Made by a program: the position numbers and the translations under genes. A stretch of 64,000 nt of DNA from Algoriphagus aestuariicola (GTDB lineage Bacteria > Bacteroidota > Bacteroidia > Cytophagales > Cyclobacteriaceae), in the NCBI RefSeq assembly GCF_017254835.1, contig NZ_JAFKCW010000001.1, positions 372,001-436,000 on the forward strand, given 5' to 3'. The first letter of the stretch is position 1. Each line of letters opens with the position of its first letter. Shown one piece after another: positions 16,394 to 24,891 of the stretch. Under the pieces are notes generated by a model. That model saw nothing but the letters and a program-made list of their open reading frames with translations, had not been told where the DNA came from and ran no database searches.

Positions 16394-17497
16394 ATGAAAA
16401 AATATTTTAATCCAAGCATACTATTCTTTGCAGCGCTAGGCGCGGTACTTTATGGCTGCGGAAATGCCGCCCAGACACCGCCTCCTCCTGCTCCGGTGGC
16501 CGTGTCCGTGTACAAAGTAGCCAGCAAATCCGTCACCGGACTGGATACCTATCCGGCCACGGTAGTCGCCCTCAATGAGATCGAGCTCCGTCCCCAGGTC
16601 AGCGGCTACATCACGCAAATTTTTGTCCAGGATGGACAGCAGGTGAAAAACGGCCAGAAGCTCTACCAAATCGACCAAACCAAATATCTGGCGGCAAGAA
16701 ACCAAGCGGCGGCTTCTTTGGCTTCAGCCCAAGCCAATCTCGCCAGAATCCAGAAGGATGTGGATCGCTACGAGCGCCTTGACCAAAACGAGGCTATTGC
16801 CAAGCAGACCCTAGACAACGCCAAAGCGGAGCTACTGGCGGCTGAAGCGCAAGTTCAGGCCAGTGAAGCCCAAGTGGCGGCCGCCGAGACGGATTTGGGA
16901 TACTCCCAGATTACCGCCCCCTTTGATGGAAGGATCGGGATTTCCCAGGTTAGGTTGGGAACGCAAGTCTCTCCTGGACAGCCTTTGCTCAACACGCTTT
17001 CCTCGACGGATCCGGTGCAGGTGGACTTTGTGATCAACGAAAAGGAAATTCCCCGCTACTACAAGCTGGTCAATGCTCCCGACGCACCGGATTCTCTTTT
17101 TACCCTCAAGCTCAGTGACGGAAGCCTTTATCCACAGCCGGGAAAACTGGCGACAGTGGACCGGGCGGTGGGAAGACAGACCGGTACGATCAACATCCGA
17201 GTGGAATTTCCCAACCCCGACAGGATGCTGGTGCCTGGCATGACGGGAGTTTTGCAGGTGATCAACGATGACCACGGCGACCAGTTGGTCATCCCATACA
17301 AAGCGGTGACCGAGCAGATGGGCGAATACTTCGTCTATGTGGTCGGGCCGGATAGCTCCGTGGCGCAACAGACCGTCAAGCTGGGCACAGTATTCGGTGC
17401 CGAAGTAGCGGTGAGGGAGGGACTACAAGCCGGACAGACTATCGTGGTGGATGGACTTCAGAAGCTACGCCAGGGAGCAAAAGTTCAGGTTCAGTAA
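16394..17497 (+). CDS. RND efflux membrane fusion lipoprotein
   Basis: 367 residues. The signal peptide ends in a lipobox (LYGC, Cys22), followed by a proline-rich linker, so the protein is lipid-anchored like AcrA. The lipoyl half-motifs are at about 62-90 (VSGYITQIFVQDGQQVKNG) and 173-205 (LGYSQITAPFDGRIG). They bracket an alanine-rich hairpin coiled coil (about 95-165). Beta-barrel and membrane-proximal domains follow, with the typical VPGMTGVLQV segment near 285. It bridges the RND pump and the TolC channel. It lies 34 bp after the TolC gene and 29 bp before the pump. Confidence 0.95.
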   Translation: MKKYFNPSILFFAALGAVLYGCGNAAQTPPPPAPVAVSVYKVASKSVTGLDTYPATVVALNEIELRPQVSGYITQIFVQDGQQVKNGQKLYQIDQTKYLAARNQAAASLASAQANLARIQKDVDRYERLDQNEAIAKQTLDNAKAELLAAEAQVQASEAQVAAAETDLGYSQITAPFDGRIGISQVRLGTQVSPGQPLLNTLSSTDPVQVDFVINEKEIPRYYKLVNAPDAPDSLFTLKLSDGSLYPQPGKLATVDRAVGRQTGTINIRVEFPNPDRMLVPGMTGVLQVINDDHGDQLVIPYKAVTEQMGEYFVYVVGPDSSVAQQTVKLGTVFGAEVAVREGLQAGQTIVVDGLQKLRQGAKVQVQ

Positions 17498-17526
17498 AAT
17501 TTTTTCCATACCAAGAATCCCAAGAA

Positions 17527-20500
17527 ATGATATCAGAAATATTCATAAAACGCCCCGTCATGGCGATGGTGATCTCCATCGTCATCGTCCTGGTGGGCGC
17601 TCTGGCGGCGTTCAACCTGCCCGTGACCCAATATCCCAATATCACGCCGCCGGTCGTATCGGTGTCCGCGATCTATTCCGGGGCGGATGCGCAGACCGTG
17701 GAACAGACGGTAGCTACACCCATCGAGACTCAGGTCAACGGTACTCCGGGCATGTCCTATATCAGCTCCAACAATACCAGTACCGGACAGATGCAAATGA
17801 ACGTGACCTTTGATGTGGGGACGGACATTGACATCGCGACGTTGGATGTGCAAAACCGCGTGAGTATCGCGGAGCCGGTCGTACCTGAAGCGGTTCGCCG
17901 ATTGGGGCTGACCGTGAGGAAAAGAAACCCGAGCATCATGATGGTGATCAGTATCTATTCACCCAAAGGCACCCATGATCCGAAATTCCTCTCCAACTAT
18001 ACCAACATCTTCATCAAGGATGCCTTGGCGCGAGTGGCAGGGGTAGGGGACATTAACGCCATCGGGCAGGACTTCTCCATGCGGGTATGGCTGAGACCGG
18101 ACAAGATGGCCCAATACGGTATCTCCACTTCCCAAGTGAATGCCGCTATCCAAGAGCAAAATCTCCAAGTGGCTGCAGGTACTGTTGGCGGCATGCCGCA
18201 GTTTACCTCCCAGGCTTTCGAATATCCCATTACGGTCAATGGTCGATTGGTAGAGCAGGAGGAGTTCGAAAACATCATCGTCCGCACCAATCCCGAGGAC
18301 GGCTCACTCGTGTACCTGAAGGACATCGCGCGCGTGGAACTAGGCCAGTTCGACTACGGCCGATACTCCACGGTCAATGGTCAGGATGCAGCAATCCTCC
18401 TAGTCTATCAGGCTCCTGGCAGCAACGCCTTGGAAACCGCCGAGGGAGTATACAAGGCGCTGGACGAGCTGAAGGCTTCCTTCCCGGCTGACATGGACTA
18501 CGTGGTGCCTTTCGAGTCCGTCTCCGTGGTAGAAGTGTCCATCAACGAGGTAATCAAGACATTTGGCGAAGCCCTGCTCTTGGTGATTGTCGTCGTGTTC
18601 CTGTTCCTGCAAAGCTGGAGAGCCACACTGGTTCCCATTCTCGCTATCCCCGTCTCTATCATAGGGACGTTTATCTTCTTTGTACCGCTAGGATTTACCA
18701 TCAACACCCTGACCATGTTTGGCTTTGTGCTGGCAATCGGGATCGTGGTGGATGATGCCATCGTGGTGGTGGAAGCGGCTCAGCACTACATTGACCGCTT
18801 TAAGCTTTCTGCGAAAGAAGCGACGCGAAGGGCGATGAAGGACATCACAGCTCCGGTAATTGCGATCGCACTGATCCTCGCCGCGGTATTTATTCCGGTA
18901 GGCTTCATCCCGGGTATCGTGGGAAGGATGTATCAGCAGTTTGCGATCACCATCGCGATATCTGTGTTGATCTCAGCTTTTGTCGCGCTTACGCTGACTC
19001 CAGCCCTGTGTAGCATTTTGCTTAGACCTTCTGAGGTAACTCCAGAGGGAAAAGGTTTGAATAAGTTCTTTTACCGATTCAATAACTGGTTTGAGCGTGT
19101 GACCGGCTCCTATTCCAATGGGGTGAGATCTTGGATCAAAAAGGCTCCCCTGGTGCTTGTGATCTTGGTCTGCATCTTTGCAGGCACTTTTGGGCTGTTC
19201 CAAAGCAAACCAACTGGCTTCCTCCCGACTGAGGATGAGGGACGTCTATTCGTATCCGTGGAGTTGCCAGAGGGTGCCTCCAGCTCCCGAACGCGCGAAG
19301 TAATGGCGGAAATGAACCAGCTGATCCGCAGTACCGAGGGAATCAACAACGTGACCGGTATCGGCGGACTTAACGCGATCAACTTCTCCTTCAAGCCCAA
19401 CTCGGCGACTTTCTTTGTGCAAATGCATCCTTGGGAAACGCGAAAGGATCCTTCCTTGCAGCTCTTTGGCATCATCGGTGCGCTCAACCAGAAGTTTACC
19501 GCCATCAAAGGCGCCAACATAGTAGTTGTTCCGCCACCAGCAATTCCGGGTCTTGGCCAGACTGGCGGTTTCAGCTTTATGCTGGAGCAGCGGGCCGGTG
19601 GAAATGTGAAGGAATTAGAGGGCGTGCTGGGACAATTCCTCCAGGCAGCCAACGCCCGTCCTGAGATCGCCATGGCCTATAGCTTCTTTACTGCGAAAAC
19701 CCCGGGCTACCATGTCGAGGTGGACCGGGAGAAAGTGAAAAAACTCGGCGTGTCCATGACCGATGTCTTTGCCACGATGTCCAGCATGATGGGTTCGAGC
19801 TATGTCAATGACTTCACCAAGTATGGGCGTAACTTCCGCGTCGTGACCCAAGCGGATACCACCTTCCGCAGTGGAATAGAGGATTTGCAAAAGTACTACG
19901 TGCTCAACCGGCAGGGAGAATCCGTGCCGCTGAGTGCGTTGATCAACTATAAAATCACGGAGAGCGCGCCGGTGATCTCCCACTACAACCTCTTCCGCTC
20001 TGCGGAGATCAACGGTAACGCCGCTCCGGGATACAGTTCCGGTCAAGCGATCGCGGCCCTTCAAGAAGTGGCTGCCGAGGTATTGCCGGATGGCTATGGC
20101 TATGACTTCTCCGGTCTGAGCCGCGAAGAGATGGCGGCTGGCAGCAGCACCATCCTGATCTTCTCACTGGCCATCATCTTGGTTTCCCTCTTGTTGGCGG
20201 CATTGTATGAGAGCTGGTCGGTGCCGTTCTCGGTCTTGCTGGCGCTTCCTCTGGGTGCATTCGGAGCGATCTTGGCTTTGACCTTCCTGCCTAAGCTGGA
20301 CAACAATGTCTATGCGCAGATCGGTTTGATCACATTGATTGGTTTGGCTGCGAAAAACGCCATCCTGATTGTGGAGTTTGCCAAGGAGCGGGTGGACAAG
20401 GGTATGCCGCTGGTGAAGGCGACCCTGGATGCGGTGAAGCTCCGACTACGTCCCATTATCATGACTTCGTTGGCCTTTATCCTCGGCGTGGTGCCGTTGG

Positions 20501-20700
20501 CGCTGTCCAACGGTGCCGGAGCGGTCGCGAGACAGACCATAGGCTGGACGGTGATCGGGGGGATGCTCTCGGCTACCTTCCTGGCGATCTTCTTCGTGCC
20601 CGTGCTCTATGTGGTGATCACCAAGATCGCCTATGGTAAGAAGGAGCTCCAACGCCTCGAAGAAAACGCCGACCTCAGCGGGTTTGAGGACCATCACTAA
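17527..20700 (+). CDS. RND multidrug efflux transporter, HAE1/AcrB type
   Basis: 1057 residues, the normal length for AcrB-like pumps. It opens with the standard MISEIFIKRPVMAMVISIV first helix. The proton relay is in helix 4 (IGIVVDDAIVVVEAAQHY, two Asp near residue 410). The porter domain includes an IFxxG-type loop region and the GMSYISSNNTSTG motif near 75, and a second six-helix bundle fills the C-terminal quarter (LGAFGAILALTFLP, GLAAKNAILIVEFAKE). Hydrophobic, amphiphilic drugs or lipids are the likely substrates, exported through the TolC partner using the proton gradient. A strong terminator follows. Confidence 0.97.
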   Translation: MISEIFIKRPVMAMVISIVIVLVGALAAFNLPVTQYPNITPPVVSVSAIYSGADAQTVEQTVATPIETQVNGTPGMSYISSNNTSTGQMQMNVTFDVGTDIDIATLDVQNRVSIAEPVVPEAVRRLGLTVRKRNPSIMMVISIYSPKGTHDPKFLSNYTNIFIKDALARVAGVGDINAIGQDFSMRVWLRPDKMAQYGISTSQVNAAIQEQNLQVAAGTVGGMPQFTSQAFEYPITVNGRLVEQEEFENIIVRTNPEDGSLVYLKDIARVELGQFDYGRYSTVNGQDAAILLVYQAPGSNALETAEGVYKALDELKASFPADMDYVVPFESVSVVEVSINEVIKTFGEALLLVIVVVFLFLQSWRATLVPILAIPVSIIGTFIFFVPLGFTINTLTMFGFVLAIGIVVDDAIVVVEAAQHYIDRFKLSAKEATRRAMKDITAPVIAIALILAAVFIPVGFIPGIVGRMYQQFAITIAISVLISAFVALTLTPALCSILLRPSEVTPEGKGLNKFFYRFNNWFERVTGSYSNGVRSWIKKAPLVLVILVCIFAGTFGLFQSKPTGFLPTEDEGRLFVSVELPEGASSSRTREVMAEMNQLIRSTEGINNVTGIGGLNAINFSFKPNSATFFVQMHPWETRKDPSLQLFGIIGALNQKFTAIKGANIVVVPPPAIPGLGQTGGFSFMLEQRAGGNVKELEGVLGQFLQAANARPEIAMAYSFFTAKTPGYHVEVDREKVKKLGVSMTDVFATMSSMMGSSYVNDFTKYGRNFRVVTQADTTFRSGIEDLQKYYVLNRQGESVPLSALINYKITESAPVISHYNLFRSAEINGNAAPGYSSGQAIAALQEVAAEVLPDGYGYDFSGLSREEMAAGSSTILIFSLAIILVSLLLAALYESWSVPFSVLLALPLGAFGAILALTFLPKLDNNVYAQIGLITLIGLAAKNAILIVEFAKERVDKGMPLVKATLDAVKLRLRPIIMTSLAFILGVVPLALSNGAGAVARQTIGWTVIGGMLSATFLAIFFVPVLYVVITKIAYGKKELQRLEENADLSGFEDHH

Positions 20701-20721
20701 ATAGAATACTAACCCAAATAG

Positions 20722-20754
20722 AAAAAGCTACCCTGGAGACGGGGTAGCTTTTTT
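20722..20754 (+). terminator. Rho-independent terminator of efflux operon
   Basis: AAAAGCTACCC and GGGTAGCTTTT arms around an 8-base loop, followed by more T's. It lies 21 bp after the RND stop. Confidence 0.93.
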
Positions 20755-20835
20755 CGTGGTTTGGGAAGTTGTCATCAACGCCTACACGGGGGTAATAAAT
20801 TTGGATAGACAGTGAGGACGGTTTTCTGTCATCAG

Positions 20836-21744
20836 TTATTTTATTTTTAGCTTTTCCAAGCTTTCAATAAAGTCGTACTCTTTTTTGTGAATTTTTTTGC
20901 TTGTCATGTCAATTTTTACTGTTTCTAGAAACTCTTTGAAATCACTATTCATTGCTAACTTATTGATGGTTTCAAAGTCTAGATCTTTTTTATGCTTCGC
21001 AGGAATTAATATTTCCGATGAATCCGGATCTTCAATATTTAGTTCGATTACGCCAATTCCAAATGATGTAGATAGTCTTGAAAGCTCGTCAGAAAAATCT
21101 TCGTTTTCGGAAATTCTAGCAGCTACCAAATACGATTCGTTTGCCCAAGAAGAGTTTGATACGCATTGAAAAAAGCTCTCTCTCAAATTTGAAAAGGATA
21201 ATTCTCGTTTTATCTCAAATGAATACATTACCGTACCACGTACGCCAATGGAACTACTGAAGTCATAAACTTCTTTCTTCCAATCATCCATTCTGAAATA
21301 GCAACCTACCATGTCAGGGTGTACCCATTCCCCAAATTCCTTCTTGTTCGATATATTGTGTTTTATAGTTTTTGTGTAGCATTTGAGATGATAATAGGCA
21401 AAATATGTAAGGTATTTATGTAGGTCTTTTTCAAGGTAGTCGAACTTTTTTTCTTTCGTTTGTACGATGTCCTCTGGAATAGAATTGTCTTCCAGATTGA
21501 TTTGGGAGGCCATTGACTTTAGGTAGAATTTTTTTGGCCTTGAATCAGTTTTCCCAAAAACGGACTTTAAGTCATCTTTTGCACTTACATAAATTTGAGC
21601 TCCCAGTGTTGCCCAAGGTGTTTTTCCTTGTGAATTCAGTTGCTTGTCGTAACCTTTTTTAGTTGCGATATTCCAAATCTCAATTGAAGTTAGAGGCTTG
21701 TTTTCCTCTTTTAGTGTTCTTTCTGCAAGTTCTAGGAATGTCAT
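20836..21744 (-). CDS. HARE-HTH domain protein, HrgA-like (COG2958-type)
   Basis: 302 residues. The first 75 (TFLELAERTLKEENKPLTS, then GKTPWATLGAQIYV and SRPKKFYLK) match the HARE-HTH winged-helix module found in restriction-linked proteins and RNA polymerase delta subunits. The combination with a C-terminal domain of about 200 residues (FGEWVHPDMVGCYF, YSFEIKRELS, then ANESYLVAA) resembles HrgA, a gene known from Helicobacter restriction-gene replacement. The C-terminal part contains an E-x-K-like strand (FEIKREL), reminiscent of PD-(D/E)xK nucleases, but catalysis is unproven. The coding sequence is plainly more AT-rich than its neighbours on both sides, a sign of horizontal transfer. No methylase or other restriction partner is adjacent. 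Confidence 0.75.
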   Translation of the reverse strand: MTFLELAERTLKEENKPLTSIEIWNIATKKGYDKQLNSQGKTPWATLGAQIYVSAKDDLKSVFGKTDSRPKKFYLKSMASQINLEDNSIPEDIVQTKEKKFDYLEKDLHKYLTYFAYYHLKCYTKTIKHNISNKKEFGEWVHPDMVGCYFRMDDWKKEVYDFSSSIGVRGTVMYSFEIKRELSFSNLRESFFQCVSNSSWANESYLVAARISENEDFSDELSRLSTSFGIGVIELNIEDPDSSEILIPAKHKKDLDFETINKLAMNSDFKEFLETVKIDMTSKKIHKKEYDFIESLEKLKIK

Positions 21745-22112
21745 GTCTGATTCACTGAATGTGTTAACGGGCGTGTAAGTTGTTTTTATATTGAGGATCT
21801 AGCTGATTCGTAACTAAATAGAGTATTTTTTTTCAGCAGGTTAACTTAAGCAAGCAACGTGCTCGGTATCTGCCTTACCCAATTGCGCTGTACAGTTTTG
21901 TCTGCCTCTAAAGTTGACCAAGTATTGACTCTAACTTCCTGACTAAAATTAAGTGATTCGGAGATTTTTGCAAGGACTAGGACTGACTTCGCTGTGAGTT
22001 TTCTTTTGCCTACCCTAGTCCTGTCATCCGAGCGGTAGTCACCAACTACTCCGTGAAACCGGTAGTTCTTCAGCGGGCTCACACACGGGGCGCAAGCTAT
22101 CTCGGCCCCTCG
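21745..22112. other. AT-rich intergenic stretch, no confident gene
   Basis: 368 bp. It starts with TGTTAACGGGCGTGTAAGTTG (21762-21782) just before the HrgA-like start. It contains an open minus-strand frame (21846-22082) with no recognisable domain. It ends in a GGGGC/GCCCC hairpin (22087-22109) directly behind the lipoprotein stop, possibly its terminator. It may be residue of the insertion that brought in the HrgA-like gene. Confidence 0.35.
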
Positions 22113-22499
22113 CTACTCTTTTCGCTTGTGGATCAGCTTGGTGTTCTCTTTTCTTGGATGCCCGATTCCAGTCCAGATAGTTTGGTTTTTGTCGAAGGCG
22201 ACGCTCCACTCGCTGTCGTCGTCATCCACGTCGCTGTCGATGTATAGTATGGACGCTTCATTGTCGGCAGTCCAGTAGCCGGTGTTCCTGCCGAAAGGCT
22301 TTCCTTCACTTACGAAGGAACCGTCGGATTTGAACTCAATCCATCTGTCCTGCGCGGGATTGTGCTTTTCCGTGACATCGTTTTCGTATTCGTAGACCTT
22401 CTCCATAGTCCAGGTTCCGATAATTTTCCGGTCGAGCTGGTCGGATTGCCCACAGGAGGATAGAAATAGTAGAAGGAGGATTTTCAGGTGTTTAGTCAT
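22113..22499 (-). CDS. Small lipoprotein, unknown function
   Basis: 128 residues from the ATG at 22499. The frame is open further upstream but only inside the preceding gene. The signal peptide MTKHLKILLLLFLSSCGQ ends in a lipobox (LSSC, Cys16). The mature part begins DRKIIGTWTMEKVYEYEN, the 'G-x-W' opening of lipocalin-like small proteins, and continues as alternating beta-strands. Its start overlaps the stop of the DUF1801 gene by 8 bp, which implies cotranscription and translational coupling. No function can be assigned. Confidence 0.75.
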   Translation of the reverse strand: MTKHLKILLLLFLSSCGQSDQLDRKIIGTWTMEKVYEYENDVTEKHNPAQDRWIEFKSDGSFVSEGKPFGRNTGYWTADNEASILYIDSDVDDDDSEWSVAFDKNQTIWTGIGHPRKENTKLIHKRKE

Positions 22500-22923
22500 T
22501 GTCGGTGTGTTTAATCCCATAGCACATCGCCTCATCCAGAATGTCGAGTTTGATGTCTTTGACTGTTTTGAATTTGATGCAGTAGCCGGTGACGCTTGCC
22601 TTGCCGATGCGATTCCCGAAAGTCTCCGGCAAGTATTTCTTGTCTTCCAATCCCATGACATAGACCGAAATGCCCGTGCTATTGCTGCTGATGCCGATTT
22701 GATAGAATTCTTTCGTCGAGCCGTCCTTGTAATGGATCGTGTACTGCCCGTAGCCTATGCTGGGGTTGGTAACCACTTTGCCTGTTTCGTCTTTGCCATC
22801 CAAAAACCACAGTTTGGCTTTTGGAAAAAGTTGGAGAATGTGGGTATGCAAAACTTGCATCTCAGCGCATTTGGGCTCAGAAAGGCTGTCGAGAAAAGCT
22901 TTGATTTTTTCAGCTGTGTCCAT
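22492..22923 (-). CDS. DUF1801-family protein
   Basis: 143 residues, the size usual for this YdhG-like family. The pattern KIKAFLDSLSEPKCAEMQVLH at the N-terminus, GYGQYTIHYKDGSTKEFY in the middle and KFKTVKDIKLDILDEAM near the end matches DUF1801 proteins, which adopt a small frataxin/YdhG fold. The family is often linked to iron or stress contexts, but the biochemical role is unknown. No signal peptide is present, so it is cytoplasmic. It is translationally coupled to the downstream lipoprotein gene. Confidence 0.8.
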   Translation of the reverse strand: MDTAEKIKAFLDSLSEPKCAEMQVLHTHILQLFPKAKLWFLDGKDETGKVVTNPSIGYGQYTIHYKDGSTKEFYQIGISSNSTGISVYVMGLEDKKYLPETFGNRIGKASVTGYCIKFKTVKDIKLDILDEAMCYGIKHTDND

Positions 22924-22985
22924 GGCTCCTTAATATACTATAAGTGAGGTTTTCGCAGAAGGGATTTAGGGGGATGCTTTCTCCC

Positions 22986-23675
22986 TTACCTCAGGTATTT
23001 TCCCATAAAATCATCCTTGTAAGCCCGGCCGAGGGGAAGTTGGGTGCCGTCGTGGAGGAAGATCGTGTTGCCGCTGACCTTGTCGATCTGGTGGATGTTG
23101 ACCAGGTAGGACTTGTGGATGCGGAAAAAATCCCAGCCTTCCAGCAGTTCGATCCACTTTTTCAGGGATTCGGAGGAGAGGTGCTTTTTGCCTTCCAGGA
23201 AGATCTCGCAATAGTCACCGTCCGCCGCTAGGTAGAGGATGTCCTCAAAGGCGATGCGGATGTGCTCATATCCGATTTTGACAAAATGTTCCTTTCGGGC
23301 TGGTGCAGCAGGTGAGTGACTTTCCATTTGGGGCCGGCGGACTTTGGACACGGACTTCAGAAAGCGCTCAAAGGAAAAGGGCTTGAGCAGGTAGTCCACC
23401 ACGTCAAGCTCATAGCCTTCAAGGGCATATTCGGAATAGGCGGTGGTGAGGATGACTTGGGGTTTTTTCTGGAGGGTTTTGAGAAAGGCTATGCCGCTCA
23501 GCTTGGGTAGGTTGATGTCCAAAAAGAGCAAGTCCACGGGATGCTCCTCCAGAAAGGCCATGGCCTTCAGCGGGTCGCCAAAGACCTCCAAAAGCTGAAG
23601 CGTGCCCAGATCCTCTATGTATTTGCGGAGGATGCGCTGGGCGGGTGGCTGGTCTTCTATGATCAGGCAAGTCAC
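22986..23675 (-). CDS. LytTR response regulator
   Basis: 229 residues. The receiver domain (about 1-115) has the acidic pair in IIEDQP, phospho-acceptor Asp53 (LLFLDINLPKLSG), the conserved Thr in LTTAYSEYA and Lys in YLLKPFSF. The LytTR DNA-binding domain is at about 130-229 (FVKIGYEHIRIAFEDILYL, then FFRIHKSYLVNI), ending in the usual PLGRAYKDDF. It is phosphorylated by the partner kinase, with which it overlaps by 4 bp (ATGA-type junction). The divergent outer-membrane receptor gene is a likely target, and an inverted repeat lies between them. Confidence 0.95.
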   Translation of the reverse strand: MTCLIIEDQPPAQRILRKYIEDLGTLQLLEVFGDPLKAMAFLEEHPVDLLFLDINLPKLSGIAFLKTLQKKPQVILTTAYSEYALEGYELDVVDYLLKPFSFERFLKSVSKVRRPQMESHSPAAPARKEHFVKIGYEHIRIAFEDILYLAADGDYCEIFLEGKKHLSSESLKKWIELLEGWDFFRIHKSYLVNIHQIDKVSGNTIFLHDGTQLPLGRAYKDDFMGKYLR

Positions 23676-24706
23676 GGCGTCTGGAGTTTGATCTGGAGCG
23701 AAACGCGGTATTCTTTCCCTTTTTGCTCGATTTCGAGGCGATGCCGCTCGGGATAGAGGAGGGCCAGTCGCTTTTTCACGTTTTTCAAGCCTATGCCCTG
23801 GTTTTCCCCGTTGGAAAAGTCGGTGGGCTCGAAGTTGTTCACACAGCTAAAGTGCAGCGTCCCGGTGTCGTCCACGGCGAGGGATATGGAGATGCGGATC
23901 TCGTCGGACTGTCCAGATTGGCTGTGCTTGAAGGCATTTTCCACAAAGACATTGAGGATCAGCGGGGCGATTTGGTAGTTGTCGCTGACATTTTTGGTGG
24001 TAAAGTCCACAGCGCCCCGCTCTTCTATTTGCAGCTCGTAAAGCTGGATGAAGTTGCGGAGCTGCTCGACTTCCTTGAGCAGGGGGACAAATGCTTCCCT
24101 GCATTCGTAGAGCATGTAGCGCAGCACCCCGCTCAGACCGAGGATGATTTCGGGGGTTTTCGGCGACTGCTCCACGGCATAGGAGTAAAGGTTGTTGAGG
24201 TTGTTGAAGAGAAAATGCGGATTGATCTGGGAGTTGAGAAAAGAAAGCTCGCTGTCTTTGACCATGAGCTTGAGCTCGTCAATCTCCCGCTGCCGGTGTA
24301 TGGAATCCCAAGCGAATTTTACCCCAGTCAGGGCTCCCAGGACCGACAAGACTTCTCCCAAACTTAGTATCGCTCCCTGGAAATCGGAGCCCCGCGTGTT
24401 AGGAAAGAAGATTTTCTCCAAGACAAACTCCTCGATCAGGATCACAGCCACCACGATCAGCAGGCAATAGACGGCAAACTCCAAATATCTTTTCCGATAC
24501 AGGTAGCGTGGTAGCAGCACGTAGCTAATGAGCAGGTTGGCGCAGACGTAGTTGGCGAAAAAGGCCAGTTGGTACCAGTCCAGCTCATAGACCATTTGTC
24601 CGTGCTCGTGGTCGATGATCACAAAGTGGAATACCGTCAAATGCAGGATGAGCTGGAAGATCCACTCTTGCTTGGCAGAAGTATGGGCGCGGGACTTGGA
24701 ATCCAT
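23672..24706 (-). CDS. LytS-like sensor histidine kinase
   Basis: 344 residues. Four hydrophobic helices (about 18-32, 46-66, 76-97, 112-130) form a membrane sensor without a large extracytoplasmic domain. The His_kinase module (PF06580) follows: SFLNSQINPHFLFNNLNNLYS carries the phosphorylated His164. The ATPase domain has LILNVFVENAFKHS (N box) and GIGLKNVKKRL (G box). It signals to the LytTR regulator overlapping its 3' end. The stimulus is unknown. The pair faces a TonB-type receptor gene, which may supply or respond to the signal. Confidence 0.95.
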   Translation of the reverse strand: MDSKSRAHTSAKQEWIFQLILHLTVFHFVIIDHEHGQMVYELDWYQLAFFANYVCANLLISYVLLPRYLYRKRYLEFAVYCLLIVVAVILIEEFVLEKIFFPNTRGSDFQGAILSLGEVLSVLGALTGVKFAWDSIHRQREIDELKLMVKDSELSFLNSQINPHFLFNNLNNLYSYAVEQSPKTPEIILGLSGVLRYMLYECREAFVPLLKEVEQLRNFIQLYELQIEERGAVDFTTKNVSDNYQIAPLILNVFVENAFKHSQSGQSDEIRISISLAVDDTGTLHFSCVNNFEPTDFSNGENQGIGLKNVKKRLALLYPERHRLEIEQKGKEYRVSLQIKLQTP

Positions 24707-24753
24707 GGACTGAAAATAATGGGGAAAGCGGCTGTGTTGCTAATCCTGTGGAT

Positions 24754-24826
24754 GAACGACCGTTTTTTCCAGTCAAACGACCCGGGTGGCCGGACCTTGC
24801 CGTTCGTCTGGAAAGTCCCGTCGTTC
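24754..24826. promoter_or_regulatory. Long imperfect inverted repeat between LytS and receptor genes
   Basis: The 19-bp arm GAACGACCGTTTTTTCCAG (24754-24772) pairs with CTGGAAAGTCCCGTCGTTC (24808-24826) at 15 of 19 positions. The outer TGAACGAC block is exact, and a smaller repeat (CCAG...CTGG) is nested inside. It lies 48 bp from the kinase start and 66 bp from the receptor start. It may be a binding site for the LytTR regulator or an mRNA structure. Confidence 0.45.
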
Positions 24827-24891
24827 ACCGATTATATTTTTTAAGGTAAGCATTCCTCGGCAGTTTTGGAGGGTAATCAACAACCTCCACA

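Noticed and set aside
21762-21782. Possible integron attC-type site before the HrgA-like gene
   Set aside because: GTTAACA does not meet the GTTRRRY core, and no partner R box was found; kept only as a possible cassette end.
21846-22082. 78-codon minus-strand frame next to the HrgA-like gene
   Set aside because: No domain, signal or reasonable start was seen; it may be degenerate DNA.
23723-24367. 214-codon plus-strand frame across the LytS gene
   Set aside because: Antisense shadow of a kinase with all motifs intact.
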